From Vespa crabro (taxonomy: Eukaryota > Arthropoda > Insecta > Hymenoptera > Vespidae), in assembly GCF_910589235.1 (NCBI RefSeq), contig NC_060976.1:4294253-4358252 (forward strand): 64,000 bases of DNA, read 5' to 3'. Of the stretch, positions 50,601-62,200 are shown piece after piece. The translations under genes and the position numbers were made by a program. The notes under the pieces are model-generated. The model saw only the letters and a program-made list of their open reading frames with translations, did no database searches and had not been told where the DNA came from. How positions within the stretch are numbered: position 1 is the stretch's first letter; every line of letters starts with the position of its first letter.

Positions 50601-51327
50601 GCAGAAAGACCAGCGCCACGGTACGTTGGTACGACTATAAAAGACTTTAGACTTTAGATCATCGAAAGAATAATGTTCAGTTCCTCAACGGATTAGCTAT
50701 CGCGTTGACTGTCGCCTCGTGCATCTCACGATCAGAGTACGTAATCTCTATATTATTATTTCTAAGCCATTATCATCTCCTCCTATTACTTATTATTACC
50801 AATATCCATCGTTATTCGTTCCATCTTCGTAACGATTTTTCAGACGATTTTGGAGAAATACAAACAATTGTCACGGAAAGTGACATACATATGTCGCAAT
50901 ACTAACGGTAATCTCGCAAAAAAAGAATATAGAAGGGAACGTTCGTTTAGCGCCACCCATCGTCATTTATTTCAACGATATAATTATTTACTTTGATCTA
51001 TCGATCGATAAGATAGGAGATTATTATTTTATCCAATACATACGCAATGCCGTAGGTGAAGGAGAAAAACTGAGTGAAGGAATTCTTCGAAAGAGAAGAA
51101 AAGAAAAAGAAAAAAAAAAGCGTGACTCACGTGTCAACGCGTAAAATCTCGAGGAATCGAGATTTCGTTTTACCACGCGAACCGTTGTACGCGGGTAAAA
51201 GTCGGGCCGTGCCGGCGTTTTCCATTTCTTGGTAATCGCATCTGTCGATATTGTCGTTCGTGTATCGTCGAGTATCGTTGGTATTTATGCAAAGGGAAGT
51301 AGTACTGGACGACGAAGTGGAAGTCAT
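47667..51327 (-). CDS. Ggt-1: Gamma-glutamyltransferase, with an apparent frameshift in exon 5
   Basis: Membrane ectoenzyme that cleaves the gamma-glutamyl bond of glutathione. Exons in transcript order: 51131-51327, 50177-50413, 49805-50028, 49288-49480, 49020-49221, 48687-48936, 48400-48593, 48053-48293 and 47667-47930. A 66-residue cytoplasmic N-terminus precedes a type II anchor (VIIIGIVVAVILKIIIAVGL). Then come RNGSAVDATIASMICNGLVN, LGLGGGFLMTIYD, LNARDRAP and VPGELAGYGEAH. The autoprocessing nucleophile is in DHGTAHLSVIAQNGDAVS (Thr about 477), followed by GSGVTSERTGILFNNAMDDF and the oxyanion glycines in GASGGTKITTAVSQ. Every splice phase fits, but exon 5 has one A too many in an AAAAA run (minus strand of 49198-49202). 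It is read as LFVDP, then shifted to a stop about 21 codons later. Deleting one base would give about 666 residues. Assembly error, polymorphism or recent inactivation are all possible. The rest of the gene is intact. Confidence 0.92.
49198..49202 (-). other. Frameshift site in GGT exon 5 (run of five A)
   Basis: Upstream the frame ends LFVDPK. Downstream the conserved TNKFIKIG frame, including YNGTLGEMVTEDLQ, is offset by one base. An AAAA run would keep the frame open to the donor. Confidence 0.8.
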
Positions 51328-51859
51328 CGTTCTTCTCTGCACCGAAAAATCGGAAAATAGGAAAAATTACGTATAATTCTCTTCTGGATCGTCCGGTAAA
51401 ATACTTTTCTCCCTACCTGTCTCGACTCTTTTCAAATAAAGCGCCACGGCAGCTCTCGTCCATCGAAAAATGACTTTCTTCGACGATCGACGCTTAGAAC
51501 GGCTGTTCCGAAATAAGCGTTCAAATTCTCGTTTAAGAAAAGGGCTCGAACGATCGAAAATGAAACATTGAAAATCCTGGTATTATACCGGACGGACGGT
51601 TTAAGTCGCGAGACTACTCATCGACGTGAGACAACTTACTCGAAATGCTCGTTTTCTCTCGAACCACTGCATTCACGGTCTCATCCTCACTTACATCCAG
51701 CTCGTTGACGTGTCGTCAAAGAATTTCGTTCCATTTCGACGAATTCAATGAGATACCTCGGCACTCGAAACTCGAAGGAACATTTCAAGTATAAGGGAAG
51801 CCGAACGAACGTCGTCGGATGCGGAACAACGTTCAGGAGAAGCATCTAGTGACCTAGAA

Positions 51860-51995
51860 GAGAGAGAGAGAGAGAGAGAGAGATCAGCTGACCGTGAAAA
51901 ATCGAACCGAGCATGCGTATGGCTGGAACTTGCGTTACAATTTCTCTCTCTCTCTCTCTCTCTCTCTCCCTCTCTCTCTCGCGCGCGCGCGCGTA
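51860..51995. repeat. GA tract, then CT tract and a (CG)n run
   Basis: A GA tract (51860-51882) and a CT tract (51943-51979) face each other and could pair as a stem. A pure GC alternation (about 51980-51993) follows. Confidence 0.8.
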
Positions 51996-52492
51996 TTCGT
52001 TTACCCACGCCGACACGTGGAGAGAATACATGCTTTGTATACAAGACGAGCAAGTAGTCTTGTTAGTCCACTAACTAACGATAAGCCGGGTTATAACGTT
52101 TTGCCGAGCGAAGCTAATTAAATTCAATTACATTTCGTTGTTACTTTAATGAATCCTTTAATCGGCATATTTAATCTTCGATAAGATCGAAGTTAAAACT
52201 TTGGAATGTTTCGACTTAGTCATTCGTATAAATAATCTGAAATAGTTTGACACGAAAAGTCAATGGTTTCGTCGACTTTAACGAACTGGCAATAATAATA
52301 AGCCCACGTCGGATATGACGAAAAAAATGCAAATCGATACGTGTCCAACGAACGTTCCTACCCAAAATTCTTTCTCATTGTTATTGTCGTTGTCGAGCTC
52401 TTATACGATAGTACGTGCCTCTATGCTTCGAGAGGGAAAAAGAGAAACGAAGGAGAGGGAGAAAGAGAATGCGGGTTCGTCAACCTGTACGA

Positions 52493-52546
52493 CCGTTCCA
52501 CGGCCGTTCCACGATCGTTCTACGATCGTTTCACGATCGTTTCTCG
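52493..52546. repeat. 11-bp minisatellite, five units
   Basis: Five consecutive units of the pattern [CT]CGTT[CT][CT][AT]CG[AG], such as CCGTTCCACGG and TCGTTTCACGA, follow at an exact 11-base period. Confidence 0.75.
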
Positions 52547-52572
52547 CGTCGTGACGAGCCTGGTAAATGAAT

Positions 52573-52614
<42 letters not shown>

Positions 52615-53656
52615 GCGCGCGAATAATCATTTCTCCTTCTTCGACGAATGATTTTTTTTCTTCTTTCTCATTCCGAAGATCCGAAAGGACCACTCTCTCG
52701 TCGCCTACTACTTTCATCTTTTATCTTTTCTTTTTTCCCTTCTTCGTCTTCTTCTTCTTCGTCTTTTCACTTACGAAGGAACCGGTTGAACCACGTTCGA
52801 GAGAAATAGACGTTTCTTCTGGATTTTGCTAGACGCTGAGAATTACTTGCTTCATCGTAAAAAGAATGTTCTCTTTTTTACAATTTTTCAGCTACAACGA
52901 ATATCCTATCATCGAGTAACTCATAAATTGCTTACGTAACGTCATTGCACGTTACCCTATCGTGTCTTGTAATAATTGAAAAGATAGTCATTGGGACTAC
53001 ACGAGTAGAAGGGTACGCGATACCTCTTTTATTGCCCTCGATTTCGTTCGATATTTTTTCCTTTGCAAATCTGATCCAAATTGATCGATCAAAAGTATTC
53101 CATTCGCTTATATGTATATAGTTTTTCTTTTTAATTCTTACCTTTAGCGACGATGGGTCTACGAAAGGAAGAACGATAGGTTCGATAGTTAGATTTACGA
53201 CGTTTCGCGCGAATAAAAATAAAATCGTAAACCGCGTAAAAGAATAGAAATATCGTAGAACTTTGTTACCTTGGCTCTTGCGGTGGTTCGAACGTACACA
53301 TAAGGCTGCTCCTTCTTGCCATCTTTTCTTTTCTTTCCTCCTTCTTCTTATTATTTTTCTTTTCTTAAACTTCTTCTCGTTCGGTCGGTGTCACTTTGAC
53401 AAATTCGGCTAATCGTCTCTCACAATTCTCGTTTCTCTTTCGAACAACGTACGTTTGCCGTACTTATCACCGGTATCACGAGTTAATCGAGTCAACGCTC
53501 GAACGAACGATGATTTTCGTTACGCATGTCGCTCTCGTTCAAACTCTTTCGGACCGTTTTCGTGCGCCGACTAATTATTATGTATGAAATATTATTGCAA
53601 AAACAATCAATGTAATAGGGGCTACTCGGGGTGTACTCGTTCGTAAGAGAAAGGAT

Positions 53657-53658
<2 letters not shown>

Positions 53659-53701
<43 letters not shown>
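53659..53701. repeat. (GA)n microsatellite
   Basis: About 43 bases of pure GA. Confidence 0.95.
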
Positions 53702-53703
<2 letters not shown>

Positions 53704-53973
53704 AGAAAAATAGTATCGCTAGAATTCGTCGCGTTAAATTTTATTATATCGTCGAAGAAGAGAAAAGCATAAGCAAGTGCTTATGACCTCCTTCAAATTT
53801 ATCCGTCTTTCCGGTTGGACGTACGAATCGATCGATTCAAATAAAAAACACTCGCGAGAGCAATAACGAGAGAATTAACGAAGAATGATTTTCTTCTTGA
53901 CAATGGGAAAAACAAATGAACAAATTTTTCCACCGTTTCTATTTCTTTTCTTATTTTTTACCGGACTAACGAA

Positions 53974-53981
53974 AGAGAGAG

Positions 53982-54020
<39 letters not shown>

Positions 54021-54069
54021 GAGGCAGAGAGAAAGAGAGAGAGAGAGAGATAGAGAGAGAAAGAGAGAG
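53974..54069. repeat. Interrupted (GA)n microsatellite
   Basis: About 96 bases of GA with scattered substitutions, which suggests an older tract than its neighbours. Confidence 0.9.
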
Positions 54070-54726
54070 ATGGCTTTATGGCATTAATCGCGAGGCCCGA
54101 TCGAGCATAGCTTTCTCGAAAAGCATACGATCGTCCCAAATGTCGGCGCCACACTGAACCGGTTCATCGTTTGGCGACAGCGAATAGCCACGTATACAGA
54201 CAGGTAATATCTCCGAGTCCGAGAACCAACCACGGCGCTTCGCGTTCGTCAGGATTCATTCATGAAGAAAATCGTTAAGAAACCAACCGTTCGCCAACCG
54301 TTATCGGCGAACGCTCTTTCCTTATTCTTTTTCTACTCAAAAACAATGCAATTGACATTACAATTCGTTTGTTCGCAAATCAAATTTGTTAAAAAACGAC
54401 TCCATCCTTTTATTCAACATTTTACTTCTTTTCTTTTTGTTTTTTTTTTTTTCTCTTCTTTTTTAACCGATCCAAAGGGAAACGTACCGACGACGGATTC
54501 GATTCTACGACCACAGCGAGATAATTGCAACGAATAATAGCTCCGAGCGAAGCCATTAGGGGAAGCGAGAATAATGAACCACTTGCGACGCGTCTCGGTA
54601 CCTTAAGTCCGTCTATAGCCGAGACACAATTTCTATTTCTCTCTCGCTCTATCTCGCTGTTCGATACAAGCACGGCGCTTCGTTGATTTTTATTTCGAAA
54701 AAGTCAATACTCCCGACCCTCCTTAT

Positions 54727-54730
<4 letters not shown>

Positions 54731-54782
<52 letters not shown>
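54731..54782. repeat. (CT)n microsatellite
   Basis: About 50 bases of pure CT. Confidence 0.95.
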
Positions 54783-54783
<1 letters not shown>

Positions 54784-55620
54784 CTCGTCGTAATGCTTTT
54801 TACAAAAGGGAATGGGAAAAGAAAGAGAAGATGTATCCCAAACGATTTCGATTTTGTACGATTCTGTTTCTCTTCTTTTCTTATTTTCTTTTTTTTTCCC
54901 TCCACCGCCATTTATAATTTAACATTATACATACAGATGTTTTTCTTCGTTATTATCATATCGCGATCGTCGATTAGTTAACGATTAGATAATCGATAAT
55001 CAAGAGTAGGGATACGCATAACGATTCGCAGACAAGGATTTTCAAACGCCAAACTCAATGATTCGTAATACCGAATGGGAGTGGAGTAGAGGAGAAAGGA
55101 TTAGCTCGCGTAAGATTATTCGCGAATACCTACTCGTTAGGTATATCGTGTCTCTGAACGAACGAACGTCTAACACTAACTGGTACATTGCAAGAGTAGC
55201 AGCTTTGGCGATATCGTCGTTCGTTCTCGTCGCGCTTAATTGGACCAAGAAGCGGATAATACTTTCGTCGTAGAACGTGTGTCTACTGGCCGGGAGATCG
55301 GAAACTGCCGGACGCGTTTCTTCTTCCGTTTCTCTTTTTTTCTTTTCGAGTCGGAAATATTCGTTCGAAAATAGAAGGAAAATTTACTCGTTTCGAGTCG
55401 CTTCGTTATTATTCGCGACCGTAAGAATGGAATATAAACGAAACGTCGTCGATCTTTCTAGGTATTTGATGGATTTCGCAGCTAATTGTCTTATTCTTAT
55501 TACTTATATTATCTACTTGTATGTACAGTCATATATATCCGACGGAATTTTTCAATCTTCTGCGCCAAAGTACAGGACGTAGAAATTTTCTACACTCAAG
55601 ATCCTGTACTGATAATTCTT

Positions 55621-55623
55621 TTT

Positions 55624-55671
<48 letters not shown>

Positions 55672-55673
55672 TC
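55621..55673. repeat. (TTTC)n tetranucleotide array
   Basis: About thirteen TTTC units. A shorter GAAA array lies at about 58664-58692. Confidence 0.95.
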
Positions 55674-56813
55674 GCCCGGAACGAAGAAGGGACCGCAACC
55701 CGTCCTATCTCTCGTAGCCTGGCGCCAACCTGGCGCGTCTCTCGGCCACGGCACCATAGTACCATTTTCCACACGACGAGACATTTTTCTGGTTTTTTCT
55801 TTTTTCTTTTTTTTTTTTTTCCAAGACAAACCTTACGTCTCGAGACTTTTCCGACCATCGTGTCCTATCATTTTCGTCTAGGCACCGTAGTCAGCTCTCA
55901 GAGAATCCTCCCGAAAAATTCTTCCCAGTCTATAATCTACTGACATGTCGGGTCTTCCCCTTTTAATTTTCAAGGACACGCACTTAAATTCTTCTTTCCT
56001 ACTCGCCGATCTCGCTTATCAAAACGTGTACCTTTGTTTCTAATCCATCCTATTTATTTCTTTGGCTAGTTCCGTTTAAAAAAAATAATCGAATGGGCCC
56101 GTATTCTTGATTTTAAACGGGACGTTCGCGGTAATATAATAAAGCCTTTTCCTTATCACTCGCTCGAGTTTCGCTGATTTGATGTATAGGCGAAACTCGA
56201 TTATCGATGTTAATTGAAATCGTGTCGCGAGTCGACCAAACTCGATAAAGACCTAAACTAAAAATAATTTCAACGCGAGAGACGTTAATAGGCGGACATT
56301 TGATTTCGCGGTAGTTGCGATCGATAATAACGAGTAAAAAGCATAAAGAAAGAAAAGAGGGAAGGGGAGGGGGACAATAAAATTCGCTCGTCTACTCTTT
56401 GCGGACGGAATATCTAGAAATAGAGTTGGTTATATAGCGCTCTTTGGAACTATTATGTATTCTAAAAACTTGAAAATTTTCATCGTAAAATCATTTTTCT
56501 TTTTTCTTCCTTTTCCCCTATTTTTCTTTTCTTTTTATTTATTTATTTCATATTTTTCATTCATTTTCGCTGTAGGAACGTATCGGCGTCACCTTCTTCG
56601 GTTAAATATTAATAGCTACGAAAAAAGTCGAATATTACATTTACGCCGATGATTTAAATCGACGACATCCATAAGTTTCTCATTAACACGTAATTCTTAT
56701 CACTTCGTTTAACGATCGACCGAGCAAATACAATTATAACGAAATTCTCTTTTGGCCTAACACGAAATGATTATTTTTTAAGTCATTACGAACGTTGTTA
56801 CAGCCAGTTAACA

Positions 56814-56820
<7 letters not shown>

Positions 56821-56873
<53 letters not shown>

Positions 56874-56894
56874 CATACATACATACATATACAT
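56821..56894. repeat. (TA)n passing into (CATA)n
   Basis: Pure AT tract to about 56869, followed by several CATA units. Confidence 0.9.
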
Positions 56895-58134
56895 ATATTA
56901 GGCGTCATTAAAAGATTATTAAGGGACTAATAGCACGCGATAGAAGGATCGTTTGACCTTGTGCCAAGCGATTGCCTCGAACATCGATCAGACGGTGTAA
57001 TATCAAGATAGCGTCTAAAAATGACTCCTCTTCTCGAATTCGTCGGATAGGGAACGATGTCTCTACGTTACTTAAACTACGAACTGATCAATGATTTGGA
57101 ACTTTCCAATAGCTATTGTTTCTCCTCTATTGTCTTATCGTTCTCTGATATTCGAGTCGATTACGTGGAAGGAAGGAAGAGTTCGCTATTAGCGCTTAAA
57201 ACGCATCGATAATAGACGATATATACGATTTTATCAAGATCTTAAGGTAATATTCTATAATCTATTATAGAAGATCCTTTCCAATCGGAATACTTTCTCG
57301 ATTAATAATCCGTCGACTGTGTTACGTATCTTGATACGTACTTTTTTTTCTTTTTCTTTACGAGGCGGCAGCCGTTGAAAAGAAAGAAGAAAAAAAAAAG
57401 AAAAGAGCAAGTATAGTGCACAATCGATCGATTAACGATTAAGCGTCTTTTCCAACAATGGTCGAGTTACCTCACGATCTATAGGAACTATAGATCGTTC
57501 GCTTTCTCTCAAACTCCTACGCGGTTTTTATTTTCTTTGCGTTCCAAACACGAGGACACACAGAGATATCGGTTTACAGTACTTTCCTCGAGAAAGTCGA
57601 GGCCATCGGGATCGCCCTCGTCTTCTCTCCCGATCCTGGACAGGAAGAAATATATCATTTTCAGGACGATACATTCGGTAACAGGCCGAAGCCGAAATTT
57701 TCGACGATTTTTTCATATGATCGAAAGTCGATTTCTTCAAATAACCCATTCAATCGTAATTGAATAAATAGTATAGATATATCGGTTCGGCTGGACGAGC
57801 TGTACGTTCGAAATATAGGATATTTGAGAAAGAGATAACGTACGCGAGAACGTCCAACGTTTTCTCATTGAAATAAGATAAAATAAATAGGGCCGCATAG
57901 GATCGATCGACATACCATTTTCAGTTATGCGAGAGCGAAACGAATGACGATGTTTTTGTGCGTTAAGGAATATGTGGGTTGCGATTAAACGGATACGCAT
58001 TCATTCTCCTCGTATCGTTCACATTGAATTCGCCATCTACCGTCGTCGATCAGTCGATAACTATTCTGCCGGTCTTTACAGTTTCGTCTTTAGCTCCAAA
58101 CCTGGACGAATCGGGGGAAAAAAAATCGCGGGGT

Positions 58135-58449
58135 TTACGGATGAAACGATCTATCCAATAAGAGTGGCCTCATTTGTGCCGCCACGTCATCTCGATCTTC
58201 GGACACGTCGGAATTATCCCCCTGCTTTATTCTTCTCCTCCTGCGAGATGCTCCCGACCTTTCTCTTTTCTTCGATCTTTTTTCCTCGTCCTTTCGACCA
58301 ATTCCTTCCTCTCCCCTTTTTCCAATCACCTCTTTCGTTTCGATCTCTTCGACGCTGCTCCAACTATTCTCGCTCTCGCTTCGATTCCTCTCTTCATTTT
58401 TCCTCGATCCCTTTCTCATCCTCGTATCGATATCCTCCTCTCCGTCCTC
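58135..58449 (-). CDS. Likely last exon of the GPCR (charged tail)
   Basis: An acceptor (CTACACGCAG|GAGGAC) opens 104 codons in phase 0, which matches the strong donor (TTC|GTAAGT) that ends the previous exon at 58867. The peptide is Glu/Arg/Lys/Ser-rich (NRSESENSWSSVEEIE) and ends DDVAAQMRPLLLDRSFHP before TAA. If this splice is not used, the previous exon instead runs on to a stop at 58603 through low-complexity sequence, which looks less natural. Confidence 0.5.
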   Translation of the reverse strand, partial: EDGEEDIDTRMRKGSRKNEERNRSESENSWSSVEEIETKEVIGKRGEEGIGRKDEEKRSKKRERSGASRRRRRIKQGDNSDVSEDRDDVAAQMRPLLLDRSFHP

Positions 58450-58891
58450 CTGCGTGTAGATCATACAGATTTTTAATGTACTGCATGATATGCATCGTGA
58501 TATTTAAATGATTCGTTCAAAGTTAAACTCGCTAGCCGAACATTTGCGGCAACGAATCAACTCTCGGCTGGTCGCGTTTTACATAAATACCACATGATAT
58601 CATTAATATACGTATATGCGTATGTAATATGGGGATCGTTCCGTGGGCTTTTTCCCTTGAAAGAGGGAAGAAAGAAAGAAAGAAAGAAAGAAAAAAGTTG
58701 GATCGTAATCGGTCGAATAGTCGGGAGAGTCGTAAGAAGAAACGAGATCGATTCGCGACGACCTCATACGTATCTCCTGATCTATTCTGTTTTTTTTTTC
58801 TTCTATTCTCGAAATCGATTGGATTGGAGAACGGAACGAACAGAAGGAATGATATTTTATACTTACGAACATTTGCGTCTTGATCGGTAAA

Positions 58892-58923
<32 letters not shown>

Positions 58924-59222
58924 TGTGTTATCCGTCGTATCGCTACTCTCGCTGTTGTTGTTGTTGTTGTTGTTGTGGTTGTTATTATTGTTGTTGTTTG
59001 GCCTGATGCCAGTTGAAAGTGAATCCTCCTCAAGGGTTCTCACGCGTATCAATCGTCGGCTTGCCGGCCAAACGTCCGTCACATTTTTCAAGTTATTCTT
59101 CCCCATTTTGTGAGCAACAACGCCAGTCGTCCAAACGTTCGTTTCGCTACTCCCAGTGCTACTATCGCTTCCAGTACTACAATATCTCCATCTACGTTCT
59201 TGGTAGAATCGTCAAAGAGTAG

Positions 59223-59269
<47 letters not shown>

Positions 59270-62200
59270 AGTCAAGGAAAGAAAATAATCGAGATATCCG
59301 TTGCCTGCCAATAGGCCAAGATCGTATATAATTGATCGATTTCGTTATCATTATTTACATCGTTATTACGAGAAAAATAAATGAAATGAACGGCTATGTT
59401 CTACTTGTACGAAATAGACAAATTCCATCTCGATTACTCTGGGTAAATAAGAAAATGAAAAGGAAAGAAACGATATGTACTTTCGCAGGGTGGATGATGA
59501 GTCGAGTTCGAGGGATGAGATTTACGAAATAGAGGACTCCCATCGTTTTGGCTCTCCTCGCTGCAAGCACGCGTTATAAGAATCCTTGGACTTTGTCTGG
59601 GCGTTTCGTTCATACCGATGGAACAACCAGTTCCAATCTCGTTGCCCGTTGCGAAATCGCCTCGATAATGCGGCCCCATTAGACTCGCCGCGCTAGCACT
59701 GGACCTCACCAATTTCCCAGTTTCGCCTTCGAATCGATGATCGTGAGGTTTCATTTGAAACATCTTTTGATAATGTTTTGATTCTTTACCTGATTCCGCC
59801 GATGGTACTCTAAGCGTGTTACACGAAGCCGCAGGCTGTAATCTCGTACGATGATAATTGAGATTACCGTGTTCGATGCTATTTCCCGATCTGCAGTTAC
59901 CAATCGCCAATAGAGCCTCGCTGAGACGTCGTTGTAATGGAGGAAATGGAAAGAACGATCCGGTACCACTTCCCGACGGTCTTCTCGAGCCCGCCACGCT
60001 AGGCGTTCTTGCCTGTATCTCCTAAAAATGTCAAATACCACACAAAATTCAAGTGAAACACGTACACGGATTCTCAATTAGGTAATATCGATATAACGTT
60101 GTGATTTAACGTGTGATTTAACGTTTACGACCAAGGCATTTTCTCTAGAAATTTTTTGATCGTTATTATTGGTCGCGCGCGAACGGTATACCACCGTGCG
60201 ATATAACCATTTACAATTACCTGTTGCAATTCGGACTTGGTCGCCTTTTTTCGCCAATAATTTTGCACGGATCGTCTCAGAGTTTGCGATTTCAGACCGT
60301 AGAGAAGACCGTTGATCGGCGGAGAACAGGCAAGAAGGAAAGATGCCAAGGAGGCTAGTCGAGGATGCGCCTGGAGACGATCTTGATCGCCGGCACCGCA
60401 GGATTCCCAAAGTATAAATCCGCAATAGGGAAAGTACAGCAAATAGAGGGAACCGACTAGTTGCATCACCTAAAAGTTTTTCTTTTCTTCAGCCGAACGT
60501 TCCCTTTTTATCTCGTCTTTTTTCTCCCTTATAATCGCGATAGTTTTGCGCGATTATAAATAATTTTCTTATTGGAACGGAAACGCGAAAGCGCTGTTTA
60601 TTATGCATATATCGGATACTGATAGGAATCGACGGATGACGGAACATGGATCGCTCTTTAAAAAGGACAATTAAAAATTAAAAAAGAAAAAACGTAAAGT
60701 TAAATTACGTTATCGTAAATTTTTAACGAATCAAATTACTTTTATTCAAGTCCAATATCACGAGAACAGCTTATGTCCAATGAACCGAAGATAAATTAAA
60801 TAACATATGAACTGGTAACACCTGTTCTTTCTAATCATACTGATAAAATTAAAGCGACGTGACGTGCCGTTATTTCGCGCCGGTAAAACATCACCAAAAT
60901 GATCTTTCTCGAGGCGGTCACACATTCCGTCGATCTAGTTCGAAAACGGACGACGAATTCACCTAGATACCGAACTAACATCTTCGTACGCGTTTATTAT
61001 TCCGGCTCGTTGTGAACAAATAACAGATAATATTCATTTTATATTCGACTTTAATACGAAACTTTATTTCTTCGATCGATTCGCTCCTCCGATACCGAGA
61101 GAGTATTATATTTTTATACATCCGGCGATAAGACGAGGACGGAGATGTCTCGACGTTTGCCCATCGAGCATCGAGAATTCGGTACTCTAGGCTCCGTAAT
61201 AATAATAACGGAGCCTCGTTACCTCTGACCTTTGCCTTCTTCGTTATAAACGTTAATATAAATACAAATGAGTCCTGGGCATTATTGTCCCAAGGTGATA
61301 CCGAATGCGGTGATATTGAATTGCACAATAATAATCCCCTTTAAAAAGATCTCATTTATTTATTTCGGATAAATGGATGAACGGTACGAATTTAAGGAGA
61401 AAATGAGAAAAGAAGAATATATTCGCTTGTCGAACGTAATCTTTACGAGGTACTGTGTCCTTATACACACCCACTCACACACGCACACACAAAAGGCATA
61501 CAAGTACATAAATAGAAATATACGTATGTACGAACCGTGCTCGCAGCGCTATGAAAACGAGGAGGGCCACCGGCCGAGGGTGCCGTGACCGTCGGCACGA
61601 AAAATGGATTTCGCTGATGGGTGATGGTCACTTGGGCGCTTAATGTGACCTCGTAGATTGCACTAGCGATACGATGCCGATGATAACGCGCTATACCGAG
61701 GACTCGCAAATTGCAGACCGTCACGAGAATCGCCGGCAATGCCAAGCCGAGAATCGCGTAAACCGCGCCGTAAAGCGCAGCTGCGGAACCCCAACTTCCG
61801 TTTCCAAAATCTGGTGCGCAACAGCCTAAGCCTGGACTGTATCTATCGGAATGACGGTCGGGCGATTTAGGAGGATTTTTAAGAAATCGAGAAAGATTTT
61901 TGTTTCTTAAAGTTTCTTTTTTTCTTCTTCCTTTTCTTCTTTTCTTTTTCTATAAGATATATGTAAAAGGGAGAAGAATAATACCGATACTCTAACCTGT
62001 AAGGTGGTACCAGGCCGGAGAACGGTGGTAGAGACAAGAGAAGGGCTCCCGTCCAGGAAGCTGCCAAACCGAGGTTCACTCGCCGGGGTGATACCAGTGC
62101 CGCGTAATGCAACGGCGCGGCGATAGCGTAATATCTGTTAAAACGGAAATACCGAGTCAAGCCTGAGTCTGAATATTGCGCGTTTTTATTCGCACGTTAT

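Larger units (their letters stand above)
51328..58134. other. Repeat-rich stretch upstream of GGT, no supported gene
   Basis: An acceptor just upstream of the GGT ATG (GCAG|AGAAGAACG) suggests that at least one 5' untranslated GGT exon lies in the first few hundred bases. Beyond that I see only microsatellites, T-rich stretches and low-complexity frames. No domain, tRNA or transposon was recognised on either strand. Confidence 0.5.
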
